From Amaurobius ferox (taxonomy: Eukaryota; Arthropoda; Arachnida; Araneae; Amaurobiidae): 64,000 nucleotides of DNA. Each line of letters starts with the position of its first letter. Position 1 is the stretch's first letter. Both the position numbers and the translations under genes were made by a program. Shown here in pieces: positions 49,006-59,977 of the stretch. The notes beneath the pieces were generated by a model, which did no database searches, had not been told where the DNA came from, and saw only the letters and a program-made list of their open reading frames with translations. The stretch covers positions 86,131,015 through 86,195,014 of the forward strand of contig OX578144.1 of assembly GCA_951213105.1 (NCBI GenBank). Reading direction: 5' to 3'.

Positions 49006-49009
49006 TACA

Positions 49010-49205
49010 TATTTGGAACGCCTTTAGCTTTATCTTGAAAATTGAATGGAGATATGTTTTCCAAAATGGGCCGGTCTGTTCCTCTTCATAGAATATATTC
49101 ATGAAATTATTATTTTAAATTCAAATATTCATTAATATTTATACTGGTGTATATTTGGAACGCCTTTAGTTTTATCTTGAAAATTTAATAAGGAGAGATG
49201 CTTTC
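49010..49205 (+). repeat. Diverged duplication of a ~60-bp flank
   Basis: ATTTGGAACGCCTTTAGCTT-TATCTTGAAAATTGAATGGAGA at 49011 recurs at 49153 as ATTTGGAACGCCTTTAGTTT-TATCTTGAAAATTTAATAAGGAGAGA. It adjoins the right end of the mariner-type relic. Confidence 0.75.
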
Positions 49206-49558
49206 CAAAATAGGCCAATCCCTCCCCGCTTCATAGAGTGTTTTTATAAATATTAAATTACTGACATGTGGCTCTACTCTAATCTCTCATACCAGAATCC
49301 ATTTTGAAGGAGTTGTGGGGTTTGTTTGTCTTTTAAATTTTACAAGAAATATTTTGAAAAAATCGTCGTCGTTGGTCCAAATTATTACAATTATAGCATG
49401 TTACTCTTCACTTTAAAGACCTCGATTGATAACATGCTTGAGAATGTACCCTCAGTGGGTAACTCCCCCTCCCCCTAGGGGGTCTAATAGGTGTCGAAAT
49501 GTGTTTGCCTGATGTCATCCCCAAAAGTTCTAAATATACATTTCGATGTTTCAAACAT

Positions 49559-49634
49559 TGTGCCGTATCTAATATACAATCAATGTTTCACTGTAAGTGC
49601 CGTATCTAATATGCAATCAATGTTTCACTGTAAG
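49559..49634 (+). repeat. 37-bp tandem duplication
   Basis: TGCCGTATCTAATATACAAT begins at 49561 and recurs at 49598 with one difference. The repeated unit ends CAATGTTTCACTGTAAG. Confidence 0.9.
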
Positions 49635-49679
49635 CAATGTAAATTAGTTGATTTATATGGAGACAATCATGTTTTGTCC

Positions 49680-49975
49680 GCATTAGATTTTTATGAACGA
49701 AATGTTCTTCTTTCCGTTTGTCTGTAACTCTTGGCGATAAATTTGGCGAATTTGATGATTAATTTATCGAAATATCGTCAACTTAACGATATTCCTTCCC
49801 AGATTCATGAAGATATCGTTAAAGTAGCAAAAACGAGGATGTTACCAATTTGATGAAACATTTATCAAAATATTTTTATACATGAACTATATTGCTTATT
49901 GTGGGTGCTATCAATATTGATAATTGTCGATTTAGATTTCCGAGAAATTTAAGTTAATTGGGTACTTCTAAAATA
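49680..49975 (-). repeat. R1 relic (left-half blocks, reverse orientation)
   Basis: Contains CTGTAACTCTTGGCGATAAA, CGTCAACTTAACGATATTCC and CTATCAATATTGATAATTGT. These correspond to the TTGGCGA and CAATATTGATAGCATC blocks of R1 copies D and E read in reverse. It is strongly diverged, with no terminus or CA tract. Confidence 0.55.
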
Positions 49976-51332
49976 GTATTTCATGTTGTCATAAGAAAAA
50001 GCGCAAAATGTACAATTTCAATATTGAAAACATGTTGCTGTAGTTCTGATGCATCATTTTCTCACCATGAAAGAAATAATTGCATTGTATTTCATAGTAA
50101 AATGTCATGGGCTATCCACACCAATTTTTTTATAATAATTAAATATAATTTTCTGAAACACTTGCTGAAACATTGTATGTTAAAGCAACAGGTGGAAAAG
50201 AAAGCAGGCCAAGTACGATTCACAGTCACAGATTGAAGTGACAAGTAATATAATCTAAATAATCTGTCAAATTTGCCCAGATTTGGTTCCTTCCAAGAAT
50301 AAATAGTTTTGTATCACAAGAAAATTAATAGACTGTAATAAAATTCAGTCTTTGCCACTGTGTTGAAAAGCAACAAGTGGTCACAACACACCATATACAA
50401 AGGAGCCGTAAATAAAAAGACCTATCCCTACAGTCTCACTGGACCAATCCAGCAGCGAGAGGTGGCGAGCTGAAGAATGAAGACCAAGAAAATCTGCATG
50501 CCAAATGCATTTAATTTTGTTTCAGGTAGTTTAAATAAATCATTTTCAATTTTAAACAATTTGTTATTATTTGCACTCTTTAATTACTGTTTTTGCCTTT
50601 CAGCATATGTAGATGCAGTACATCAATTTAAAGTGAAATATTGAAGGTAATAAACCGAGTGCAGATTGTTGCATTCTGGTACCTTGAAATATAGTTTTAA
50701 TTTCCAAGTTTATCATTTCATTTTTACAAATAGAAGGCATATTCAAACGATACAATGCTGTCATTTCTGATCAAAATATCAAATCATGAATACGGATAAG
50801 TTCCGTAATTTAATCTCCAGTAATAATACCGCATAATTCCAAGAAAGAGAGATCGATAGATTCACCTCTAAAAATAAATATGTGACTTGGATTTTATCGT
50901 GAAATATGTATCTCAGAAACAGCTTTTCCACAATGCTTAAAATATCTTCTATAAAACCCAGTGGTTTAGAAAATTCGTATTACCCATCAAAGCGTAAATA
51001 AAATAGATCTAAGAAATATCTGTCAAATAAGTATCACGGGTACTTTGTGTTAAATAGAACGGGATTTATTCATGCGTTATCCACATTTTCCGCTTCTGAT
51101 TTTTGAGGGGAGAAATGTTAAAAAAATTTAGGGGATATGGTTCATCTTTGGTATTTGTCTAAATTTTTCTTTGTGTTAAGTAACTGTTATATATAATAAT
51201 TTTACAGCTGCATTCTGTGTTTTTCCTGTCTGTAGAAAAATTAAAAGGGCTTTTAAAGGCCAATTTGGAGTATTTATTGTCCCCCTATCGGGTGTCCTAA
51301 ATATATTTTTATACGCATAAATAAAACACATG
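49976..51332. other. No gene recognised
   Basis: Only short frames. ATTTTGTTTCAG at 50515-50526 resembles a splice acceptor, but no coherent exon was found. Confidence 0.4.
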
Positions 51333-51836
51333 CAATGTCCATTTCGACAATATGAGCTTGCAATTTCGTTCCAGTAGCTCAACTGTAGAGCGTCTGCTGA
51401 CCAATTCAGAGACCCAGAGTTCGATTCTCGGTTGGAGCAGAATGGCTTTTTACAATGGCGCCCGAACGACTGAGCGCTGTAGGTTAGTGCAAAGATGTCA
51501 GAGATATGAAAGTGACCTTACTACGACTAGCACAGGTTCAGTGGACTCTGGAATATTGAGCGCCGATTTCAAATTATGAGGATAACGGCCACGCCAGATA
51601 CTAACCTGGGTAAAAATAGTAGTATCAGGAGGGTAACCTGAGGTAGAAATATCAGTAGATGGTCAGTTAAATTGTCATTTGCATGCCAATCTGACATTAG
51701 AGGGCGGAGAATGCAGAGTCCACTTCAACAATAAGATCTTGCAATTTCGTCCCTGTAGCTCAATGGTAGAGCGTTGGCTGCCCAGTGCGGAGATTCAGGG
51801 TTCGACTGCCGGTTGCGGCAACAATGTCCTTTACAC
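51333..51836 (+). repeat. tRNA-headed tandem repeat, locus 1 (two heads)
   Basis: A lead block (TTTCGACAATATGAGCTTGC) is followed by a tRNA-like head at 51369-51439, a body of about 310 bp, the lead block again, and a second head at 51749-51820. Period is about 380 bp. The first head keeps tRNA features: acceptor arms GTTCCAG and TTGGAGC can pair over 7 bp with wobbles, the D arm is GCTC/GAGC, box A is TAGCTCAACTG, and box B is AGTTCGATTCT. The second has TAGCTCAATGG and GGTTCGACTGC. The body includes CAGGTTCAGTGGACTCTGGA and GGCGCCCGAAC. The locus ends about 15 bp after the second head, where it joins a broken Tc1 element. The same unit occurs at 54472. Confidence 0.8.
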
Positions 51837-52456
51837 ATATAGGAAAGTGTTTCTGCTGTCATGGGAAATGGCTCCCCAGACCATAACTCCTGGTGTAGGT
51901 CCAGTGTGTCTACGCCGCAGACAGCTTGGTTCCAAGCGCTCACCTGGCCTCCTTCTAACAAACATACGACCATCCCTGGCACCAAGAAAGAAACGGCTCT
52001 CCTCTGAGAATACAACAGATCTCGACTCCGCCCTCCAATGAGCTCAAGCTTGGCATCTCTAACGTCGGTAGTGGACGAAGGCAGTGATTCGGAGTTAGGC
52101 CGTCTGGCTTGGAGCTGTCCTTCAAGTAATCGATTTCTTACAGTTCGCTGTGCTACTCTGGGGCCAACAGAGGCTTTAATTGCAGCTGCAGATGCAGTCC
52201 GGTCCGCCACATCCATGCAGCGAATACGGCGGTCTTCCCTCTCAGTAGTGGCCCATGTGTGGTCGAACCCTGGTTTTCTTGAGACAGTTACTTCCCGTGA
52301 CCACTGCTGCCAACAATCATGCACAGTGGATACATCTCTGCCAAGTCTTTCTACAATATCGTGGAAAGAAAATCCACCTTCTCGTAGCCCTAGTATACGG
52401 TCTCGTTCAAACTCACTAAGCTTCTGATACTGCCTTCTTCGTCTCCTTAAAGACAT
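51837..52456 (-). pseudogene. Tc1-type transposase, frameshifted and 3'-truncated
   Basis: Starts at ATG 52456 with MSLRRRRRQYQKLSEFERDR. A helix-turn-helix (GGFSFHDIVERLGRDVSTVH) and the ATTEREDRRIRCM linker follow, all in one frame to about QARRPNSE. A frameshift near 52120 moves the sequence to another frame, where VVFSEESRFFLGARDGR, LEPSCLRRRHTGPTPGVM and VWGAISHDSRNTF are read. The first catalytic Asp of the usual SDESRF motif is Glu here (SEESRF). The second Asp and the Glu are not present because the gene ends after the AISHDS motif. Frame and stop lesions make it inactive. Confidence 0.85.
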
Positions 52457-52701
52457 TCTTGACTCAAACTTAGCTCACAACGTTCAATCCGGACGATAAA
52501 TAACCCTCACGAAGTTTACATCGCGTATTTAAACAAACATGTTTTGCATGATCATAATGGCGCTACTAGCGCCACTCTTATCCGTCTAGTGCAAAATTTA
52601 AATAGGCGTCATTTTTCGTATGTGCAAAAACGCGCCTCCCAAATTTCGTTTATCTAGCACAACTCTTTCTTGGTGTTGGGATTTTAATTTCCGCCAGTGT
52701 A
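51837..52701 (-). mobile_element. Half of a Tc1-type transposon, left end only
   Basis: On the minus strand the element starts with CACTGGCGGAAATTAAAATC (52699 downward, flanked by TA at 52700-52701), then about 240 bp of leader, then transposase coding to about 51837. There it stops abruptly against the tRNA-headed repeat. The downstream third of the transposase and the other inverted repeat are missing. The terminus differs from that of the 8.5-kb element, so this is a second Tc1 family. Confidence 0.85.
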
Positions 52702-52980
52702 TATAAATATATATTTCTTTCGTAACTAGATAAAGATACCATGATCAAGATCGCACCTTAACTACAAATAACAGCACCAATGGATATTTTTCAAACTTTT
52801 TAAAGTTCTCTTCAGTACGGAACGCCCGATACTTACAAGTTTAGCAAGAGAACTAGCTGTGTGCAACATTTGACTAACCTTAATGGAGACTGATGCCTAC
52901 CAATCAGCTGACATCAAGTTACATAAAGATTGAGCTTAAGCGTCACGAGACTGCTATAGCAAAGTTCATCATCATCATCA
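52702..52980. other. No gene seen
   Basis: Sequence between the Tc1 half-element and the LINE tail. It ends in a (CAT)n run at 52968-52983 that is the 3' tail of the LINE. Confidence 0.5.
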
Positions 52981-53290
52981 TCATAACTTATCGTGCCTAG
53001 TGGCACATAATACCTTCAGCTTGCGTGGCCACCCTGGTCGATCCTCTGCCGCAGTCCTTGCTTCTGACCAGCTCGCCCATCCCATCAAATTTCTCTTCTG
53101 CTCCACCAGTCTCCTCCAAGTAAGCTTGGATCGACCCCGCGATCTTTTTCCTGCAGCCGCCTCATTAAGTGCCACAGTAGGGATGGTATGCTGCGGCATT
53201 CTTAAGACATGTCCAGTCCATTTCCATCCATGTTTTTCTTTATCTCCATCTCAATTGCTTCCTGTCCAGTACACTTGTAGAGTTCAGTGT
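52966..53290 (-). pseudogene. RTE-like LINE 3' end: C-terminal ORF2 and (ATG)n tail
   Basis: On the minus strand pieces read CTGQEAIEME, then after a frame change KHGWKWTGHVLRMPQHTIPT, AAAGKRSRGRSKLTWRRLVE and RTAAEDRPGWPRKLKVLCAT, ending with a stop at about 52981. The GHVLRM ... RGR.K.TWRR ... AEDR.GWR ... LCATR pattern is the extreme C-terminus of reverse transcriptases of RTE-related non-LTR elements. The stop is followed by ATGATGATGATGATGA, a short tandem tail typical of such elements. Only the last 100 or so residues survive, as expected of a 5'-truncated insertion, and a frameshift lies near 53235. Confidence 0.75.
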
Positions 53291-53299
53291 TAGTAATAA

Positions 53300-54471
53300 C
53301 ATAGAAAAGTTCATACTTACCCCTTTTAGTCTTTATGAAGCAAAATATCTTCTTTTTCTTCAGAAATAATGCTATTTAGTGATTTACTAAGCAGAAAGCA
53401 CACGATGTTGCCAGATGCCTGTTAAAAGTCGTCTGGTAACAGCACTCTGATTGGTGTTATCAGAATCCACTGACATTATTTTATGAGCTTTTTACAACTC
53501 TTCAGAGAATGAGAAATCTTACTATGTGTAATTGATTTACATTTTATTGCTGTTAGAGGCTCTTCCATGGTGATGAGTTATAAAATGAGCGAATTCGGTC
53601 CACGGATATTGGTATCTACAATAGAAGCTATTCCAAGATAAAATATATTTAGCCTCTTTATTTTCCATAAAAGTGAAGAACACACGGAAGACGTTTATGC
53701 AATAAGAAGTTTGTACATTTTGCCTTGTCTCAATTAAATCAAAATACATGTGTCTCCAATTGCATTTTGGAGGTAATTCTTGCCAGCATTAAAATACACT
53801 GAAATATCTTAAATATCAGTCTAGATTATACAGTGTTCTTATTAAAGTCCTTAAGTTCTCTACTAATTTTTTAAAGAAGGTCCATGAGTGTAAACATTAG
53901 GTAAATCTATAAAGTGACATTGCCCTCGAATAGTGATTTCAGCGCCTCTAATGGATAATTTAAAAAGTTAGGATAACACATCGGGCAGCAAATCAAGATA
54001 GACTAGAAAACCAGTTATAGAGTTGTATAGCATTATCTAAGAAGTTGCAATCGATAACAAAACTATTACAAAAAACGTATTTCACAGAATAGGGTTATAT
54101 TTCACCCAATAGGGTTATCCGGCCACTGAAATTGCTGCTCATGCCTTAAGGCCAGTCGAGTAGTCTGGATTTTCGACACAACAGTGTTATAGGCGATTTT
54201 TCATCATATCCGGAAATGCTAAAATAAACACATGCGTAGGAATCCAATATACTGTCAGTTCAAAATGCGCCTTATCAGCAGCAATACATATTTACATTTG
54301 GAAAAGACTACTATAGCGTATTTTGATAAACATTCTAGGTATCTCTATGTCCTGTAGCCAATAAATCGATGAATTACCACAGGTATTTATTATCTTCCAT
54401 ATACGCGTTTCGTTTGTTCTTGGTATCGATTCCTATTAATTAGACACGCCTCTACAATTTTTATTTACACT
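53300..54471. other. No gene seen
   Basis: No frames or repeat families recognised. The phrase AATAGGGTTAT occurs twice at 54090-54120. Confidence 0.45.
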
Positions 54472-54965
54472 TTGCAGAGTCTACTTCGATAATAAGAGTT
54501 TTGAATTTCGTCCCAGTAACTCAATGTTAAAGCGTACGAAGATCCAGGGTTTGATACTCGGTTGGGGCAACATGGTTCTTTACAATCCCTCCCAAAAAAT
54601 CAACCCTGTAGGTTATTCCAAATATGTCGGAGGTCTAAATGTGATCCTAGTACGACCTGCACGGATTCAGTGGACTGTGCACAATGTAGACGCCGATTTC
54701 AATATCGAGATTGTAGCGACCACGCTGAAAGTTAACCTGGAGGATAAAAAAGGGGGGGGGGCTAACCTGGGTTAAAAAGCAGCAGGAGTTGGTCAGTTCG
54801 ATTGTCAGTCGCACACCAATGTGACATTAGAAAATGGTGAATGCATAGTCGACTTTGACAATATGAGTTTGCAATTTCGTCCCAATAGCTCAATGGTAAA
54901 GCATCGGCTGGCCAGTTCGAAGATTCAGGTTTCGACGCCTGGTTGGCGGCAGCAAGGTTTGTTAC
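54472..54965 (+). repeat. tRNA-headed tandem repeat, locus 2 (two heads)
   Basis: The same organisation as 51333-51836: lead block (GCAGAGTCTACTTCGATAAT), head at 54510-54569, body with GGATTCAGTGGACTGTGCAC and TTAACCTGG, lead block (GTCGACTTTGACAATATGAG), and second head at 54879-54951. Period is about 369 bp. The first head has lost most of its anticodon arm (AGCGTACGAAGATCCAGGG). The second has TAGCTCAATGG and GGTTTCGACGCC. A G-run of nine (54752-54760) interrupts the body. The locus again ends about 15 bp after the second head. Confidence 0.8.
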
Positions 54966-55170
54966 GCATTTTCATCTATTTAATTTTCTTATCGAGTTTG
55001 TTATCCCACCCTTTTAAATTATCCGATAAGGATACTACAGTTACTTGTTTCAATAAGGCATGGTCACTTTACTATCGATGGAACTCACATGTACTCTCAA
55101 AGACCTTTCCTAATAAAGTTATTGTGGTGCTTAGATACTTTTACAGAAACCATCTATAAACAAAAAGTAC

Positions 55171-55475
55171 TTACAAAACTGCATGAAATGACGAGCGTTT
55201 ATTACACATTTCATGACAAATATAATGGAGCATGTCAGCACTTAAGTACGGTTTAAACATAATGGCATTTTAACTTGACATTTTACCGTTGGGGTTTAGC
55301 AGGGTAATATGAAATTATCGCAATGTTTTTTTAGAGTCTGCGTGACTTTTCGCTATAACGTACAAAATAAATGCTGCTAAACTGATTTATTGCTCTATTA
55401 CTCATAGGAAACAACATACATTTATGATAAAGCCGCTACGAAGACGGAAATAACCCGGCTAGCAATTCTCTTACA
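55171..55475 (+). repeat. R3 dispersed repeat, copy 1
   Basis: Shares with 57569 and 62470 the ordered blocks GCATGAAATGACGAGCGTTT, CATTTTAACTTGACATTTTA, GCGTGACTTTTCGCTAT, AAATGCTGCTAAACTGATTT and CTATTACTCATAGGAAACAA-CATACATTTATGATA, ending CGAAGACGGAAATAACCC. There is no coding capacity. Confidence 0.8.
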
Positions 55476-56638
55476 GCATAACTCAATGTAGCCACCGTTC
55501 AAATTCTTGAATGTTTTTTTCTCAAACGGATTACATAACTAGGCTGTATGACATAGTTTTCCTTCCGTGTAATACACAGTATATGTAAAAGGAAGGTGTT
55601 TTGATAAGGTCTGGTTTTATTATTTGGATATATATACTCGTTTTGAATGTTCATGAAAACGACTTAACCATTTTTACAATGGTGTCTATGTATCCTTGTA
55701 AGTTTGTGATCACGATATCTAGCTAGCATGTTAAGTTAAATGTTTCAAATTTAGTATAATTATTTGAATCGATACAAGTCACTATTGATTTTCGGCGGAT
55801 TGAGAGTTTTATGGACAAAAGTCAATTTAACTTCCAAGCCCTGCAGGCGGCCTTCTCCAAAATTATTGAAATATTAAAAATCTAATGATGGTGCTTCTAC
55901 GAAAACTTTCAAAATTGTAATTTATCTTGATCACTCACTACAACAAACCCTCCGCCCAAATCGTGGATAGTCTCTTTAGCTAAATGACACCTGGACAGCT
56001 CTGGATTTTGTCTTAGAATGCCAACAGTATTGCTCATAAATAGATAAGCTAAATATGTTGAGATTTAAAGTCCTTGTGCTGGGCATCTCACCAATAAATG
56101 AAATTGGATGATGATTTTTGTGACCATTTCTCCTTTTCAGCTTCGGGGTTTGTTTATTCTCTAGCAGTGAGGAAGAGAAACCAACATATCTCAGAAACAG
56201 CTGCATGCTGAATTTTTATGTTATTTGTGCTTTTATTATGTTATTTTATGTTATGCTATGTATTGCTCAATTTTTTTAAATTCTAGCATGCATAATCATG
56301 TAATTATTTAGAATTAATTAATATCTGGGATATGCTATTTATATTAAAATTGTTAAACTCGTATTCGAATACCTAATTTTAATAATTTCGAATAATATTA
56401 ATTACTCATTTTTTCACCTCTTTCAATTCCCTGATTATGCAGTACAACTAAGGCAGTATTGTACTATACAGTATTATACTTGTAAGGCAAAATTACACCT
56501 TCTAATATTGTAGCGACATCATTGATATTACAGATTCAAATTTCAAGTACAGCTTATCACTGGATATAACACAGGCTTACACAACTTCAATCATAATCAT
56601 CTACATTAAATTTTTTGCCGTAGATTAATCTATGCTGT
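55476..56638. other. No gene seen
   Basis: AT-rich; only chance frames (one of 76 codons on the minus strand at 55976-56206, no recognisable domain). Confidence 0.45.
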
Positions 56639-56729
56639 ATTCAACGTCCAGTATGCAATATTTTGCATTTACTGTAGCATTCAACGTCCAGTATGCAATA
56701 TTTTGCATTTACTGTAGCATTCAACATCT
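56639..56729 (+). repeat. 40-bp tandem duplication
   Basis: ATTCAACGTCCAGTATGCAA-TATTTTGCATTTACTGTAGC at 56639 is repeated identically at 56679, and a partial third copy follows at 56719. Confidence 0.92.
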
Positions 56730-56730
56730 A

Positions 56731-56866
56731 GGAATCAATAACATCTATGACCGATATGTCGAAATCAATAACATCTATGACCGATATGTCGGAATCAATA
56801 ACATTTATGACCGATATGTCGGAATCAATAGCATCTATAATCGATATGTCCGAATCAATAACATCT
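56731..56866 (+). repeat. 30-bp minisatellite, 4.5 units, open in two frames
   Basis: The unit GGAATCAATAACATCTATGA-CCGATATGTC starts at 56731, 56761, 56791, 56821 and 56851, with one to four changes per unit. Because 30 is a multiple of three, the array reads as ten-residue repeats in two frames (NNIYDRYVGI type and ITSMTDMSES type). The frame at 56747-57070 (108 codons) extends past the array without recognisable domains. Whether either is expressed is unknown, and chance is the simpler reading. Confidence 0.92.
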
Positions 56867-57568
56867 CGAATTCTGTTATGCAAAATCTTTCACAGAGTCT
56901 CTAGTGCTCAATGGTTGGACATCAGGACATCAAAGTATCTCTCATTCATGGTGTTCTTTAGAAATGCATTGAGTGTTATGTTCACCAATCTTGCGTTTTC
57001 AATTACTTCTTCGTTGCACTTCATCTGGGATGGCCTTTGCGCAAAAAACTCTCCTTTTATTTGCTCGTGAAATGTTTGGCTCATATTATTACATATGTAT
57101 AGTGACCTGCACTTCTTTCATTGGTTGTTATATGCCTCCGACTAAGATCACTGGGTTAGTTATCTGCTAGAAATTTTATGCGAATTTAATAAATTGTTAA
57201 ATCTAAAACTGCCAACTTATGGCGACAGTGGGTTCTGCACATTGTTGAGTAGCGATCTTTGACTTAATCGCCATGCCAATTGCTCGCTTAATAATTTTAT
57301 TTGCTTTACCTATATTTAACCATACACACAAACGTACTCTTAATATATGTCTTCACACAACTATTCTTTAAATTATATTAGCAATGCAAACTATGTTTAG
57401 TACATGAAATTTGAATGAGATACTTAAAAAGTAAAAATCACATAATATATTTTAGAACTGTCAGTTCAGCTTGTGAATATTGCTGCTCTTCAGAGGTAAT
57501 TTATTCCAACATTTTTCAAATATGTAGTCTCTTAGATCACTGAGAATATTATGTAAACAAATAAGTGT
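56867..57568. other. No gene recognised
   Basis: Continuation of the frames from the minisatellite to 57070 or 57170 without any motif I can name, then AT-rich sequence. Confidence 0.4.
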
Positions 57569-57850
57569 GTGCAAAACTACATGAAATAACGAACATTTAT
57601 TAGACAGTGCATGGCATTTATAATGAAACGTATCATCAGTTAAAGGCGCTTTAAGAACATTAGCATTTTAACTTGACATTTTTTATTTGGTTTAACGGAG
57701 CAATATGAAATTTCTATTTTTATTTTTTCGCGTTACTTAGCACTATCACATACGGAGTAAATGCTGTTAAACTGATTTATCGCTCTGTTACGCATAGAAA
57801 ACAACATACATATATGAAACATCCGCTACTGAGACAAAAATAATCCACAT
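57569..57850 (+). repeat. R3 dispersed repeat, copy 2
   Basis: The ordered blocks are ACATGAAATAACGAACATTT, TAGCATTTTAACTTGACATT, CGCGTTACTTAGCACTATCA, AAATGCTGTTAAACTGATTT and CGCTCTGTTACGCATAGAAA. About 75-80% identical to copy 1 by eye. Confidence 0.8.
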
Positions 57851-58637
57851 ACTTCTCTTTAACGCTATTCTGATAAAAGTATTGCGCCCTCATTCCAGAT
57901 AACAGCATCCATGAACCGGTTTCGATTAACTCATGTACACTTCAGTTTTAAATAGATGATATCTGCAACAGCAGTAAGAAAACTTCCAATGTGATACAAT
58001 TCTGTTAGCTTCTGTTTGCCTCTGATAGCTCTACACACACACACGCATAAAGTTCTATACATATTCATCTGAGGCTGCAGAAAGCTGCAATTACATTCTT
58101 ATAGAATCTGCAAAGAGGGAGTTTCCGACAATATGATCGCAATCCCATTACTGCTATCAGCACACCAGACCTGGTTTTACCAATATTGCGAGTTCTTGAA
58201 CATGCTGTTGTTGCCAGAATGTTAAATAGCAAGTTTTCTTGCAACCATTGTAAGTTTTCAATGTTTCCAATGTTTTTCAATTTTCGCTTGCGCTATATTT
58301 TTTAATTTTGAGAAAATCCTTGAATTATTTTAAGTGGCAACAGATCTGTTATGTCGATGAAGTGGACGTATTTTACTGATCTGCATTAATATAGTATAGT
58401 ATTTCATTACTTTTTATATGCATAGCATAGATCAAACTGTATTAATTGCGGTGACTACGCTATCATCATATCTTTTTATAAAATATAATGCTACGCAATG
58501 TTTAAATAACTCGAGGTATTACGTTATTTGTTAAACATTCTATCTAGTTCTATGACTTCAGTATTATGTGAACCAGTGCTTAAGTGGTATGTGAACCATT
58601 TCAATATTAACTCCGAATTTTCCGCATTTTACTAATT
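57851..58637. other. No gene seen
   Basis: Only short frames; a short CACACACACAC run at 58034. Confidence 0.45.
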
Positions 58638-58639
58638 AT

Positions 58640-58832
58640 GCTTAACTTTTGGCCATATATGCACTTTTACACACACATTCTTTCACACACGCACACAGAC
58701 ATCATCTCAAAAATGTGCGATTCGTGTTCAGAGGTTTTTGAAACGTGCTCTTCCAACGAATACTCGAATACGAATTTTCGACCTCATCATTCTTTCCTCA
58801 TACACTATACTATGTATATAAGGAAAGTAAAA
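58640..58832 (+). repeat. R1 fragment, copy F (right end only)
   Basis: A short CA-rich tract (58668-58702) is followed by GACATCATCTCAAAAATGTG, GATTCGTGTTCAGAGG, GAAACGTGCTCT and the terminal hairpin (TTTCCTCATACA ... TATATAAGGAAAG). Everything left of the CA tract is missing. Confidence 0.8.
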
Positions 58833-59977
58833 CTTCACACATTTTTATCTGAGACATATTCGAAATCGATTTGATGCAATCATTGTATTGAAATTAATTG
58901 GTTAATATTTTCGGATCTGTCGGTGTTAACGAAAACTGATTGATTGTGTTCTCAAAATATAGTAGGTTGATTTACTTTAGAACAGATGGTATAGATTATA
59001 ATTTAAAATTGATTGTTTTATCCTGTTATCTTATAACAATTGTATTGCTCTGGACATTTTTTTTCATGTTTCATTTAAAAAGTACATACTATTTTTTATT
59101 CTGATATCATTCAGTCATGGAGTGCTTTGTAGTGTAGTACGGAAAACAAGTTGCCGTCAAGGTTAAGGGGCGAAAGCAGTTACTTATTTATCGCTACACA
59201 GAAGGCACTTGTAGATAGAATGCTAGAGCCGTAAGTAACAACGCATTTCCCAATGTACTTACTATGATTTTTTATTAGCGTTTATAGAATCACTTGTTGT
59301 TGATTTATAGATAAAGACTTTTTCTAGTTTTGTAACAGAAGTATTTTTTTCATAAAATTAACTTTTATTGAACAAAGCAATACATGAAATAAATACTTAC
59401 CTCAAATTTGCCGATTTTAAATAATTTAATTATTATGTGGTAATATTGTGTATTCATAATGTGGGATGCGAAATTAGTAAATTTTATTAAAATGAACATA
59501 TCCTGAGATCTTTTTATTGTTGCTTAGTGGGAGGAGTTTTATTAATTTTTTTATATTTATAAAATACACATTCTGGATTCACGGTATAAATTATTGAAAT
59601 CAAAGACTTATTATAAGATATTCTAAATAATGTCTATGAATAAATGAAAATATCCATCAACTTATGTCATTTTATGTGTTAAAAGTATTGTTTTAATACT
59701 TCTAAAAATTCTAAATATAAAGAAAAGTAGTTTTGTGTTTACATTTTTATTAAAAAATTTTAATGTATCAAAAACATGGGAACATTTTCAGGATGTTGTT
59801 TTGTCTTCATACAGAACTATTATACGAACCTTTTACATAAGTGCATATCTATCGTATTTAATGAAGAGTCACCTAACAAATGATATATTCAATGAAAAAA
59901 TAAAACAGTTAAAATATAACAAGTATACGACTTCTTAGCAAATACAATCATCGATAGAAAAATAAACAATGATGAGC
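58833..59977. other. No gene seen
   Basis: AT-rich, chance frames only. Confidence 0.45.

Larger units (their letters stand above)
47295..49007 (+). mobile_element. Mariner-type DNA transposon relic with ~160-bp inverted repeats
   Basis: TA dinucleotides at 47295-47296 and 49006-49007 bound an element whose ends pair over about 160 bp. The left end CAGAGTGGTTAGATTAAGGT matches the reverse complement of the right end CCAGGTGGTTCAAATTAAAG. Further in, GGGGAAACGAATGACG and AAAAATGACCGATAG are shared almost perfectly. Long inverted repeats are rarer in this superfamily than the 20-30 bp kind. The interior is a broken transposase. Confidence 0.85.

Noticed and set aside
51456..51468. TGGCGCCCGAACG, which resembles a retroviral tRNA-Lys primer-binding site
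   Set aside because: It lies in the body of the tRNA-headed repeat, the matching place in the 54.5-kb copy reads differently, and no LTR or gag/pol sequence is adjacent. Chance or tRNA ancestry is more likely.
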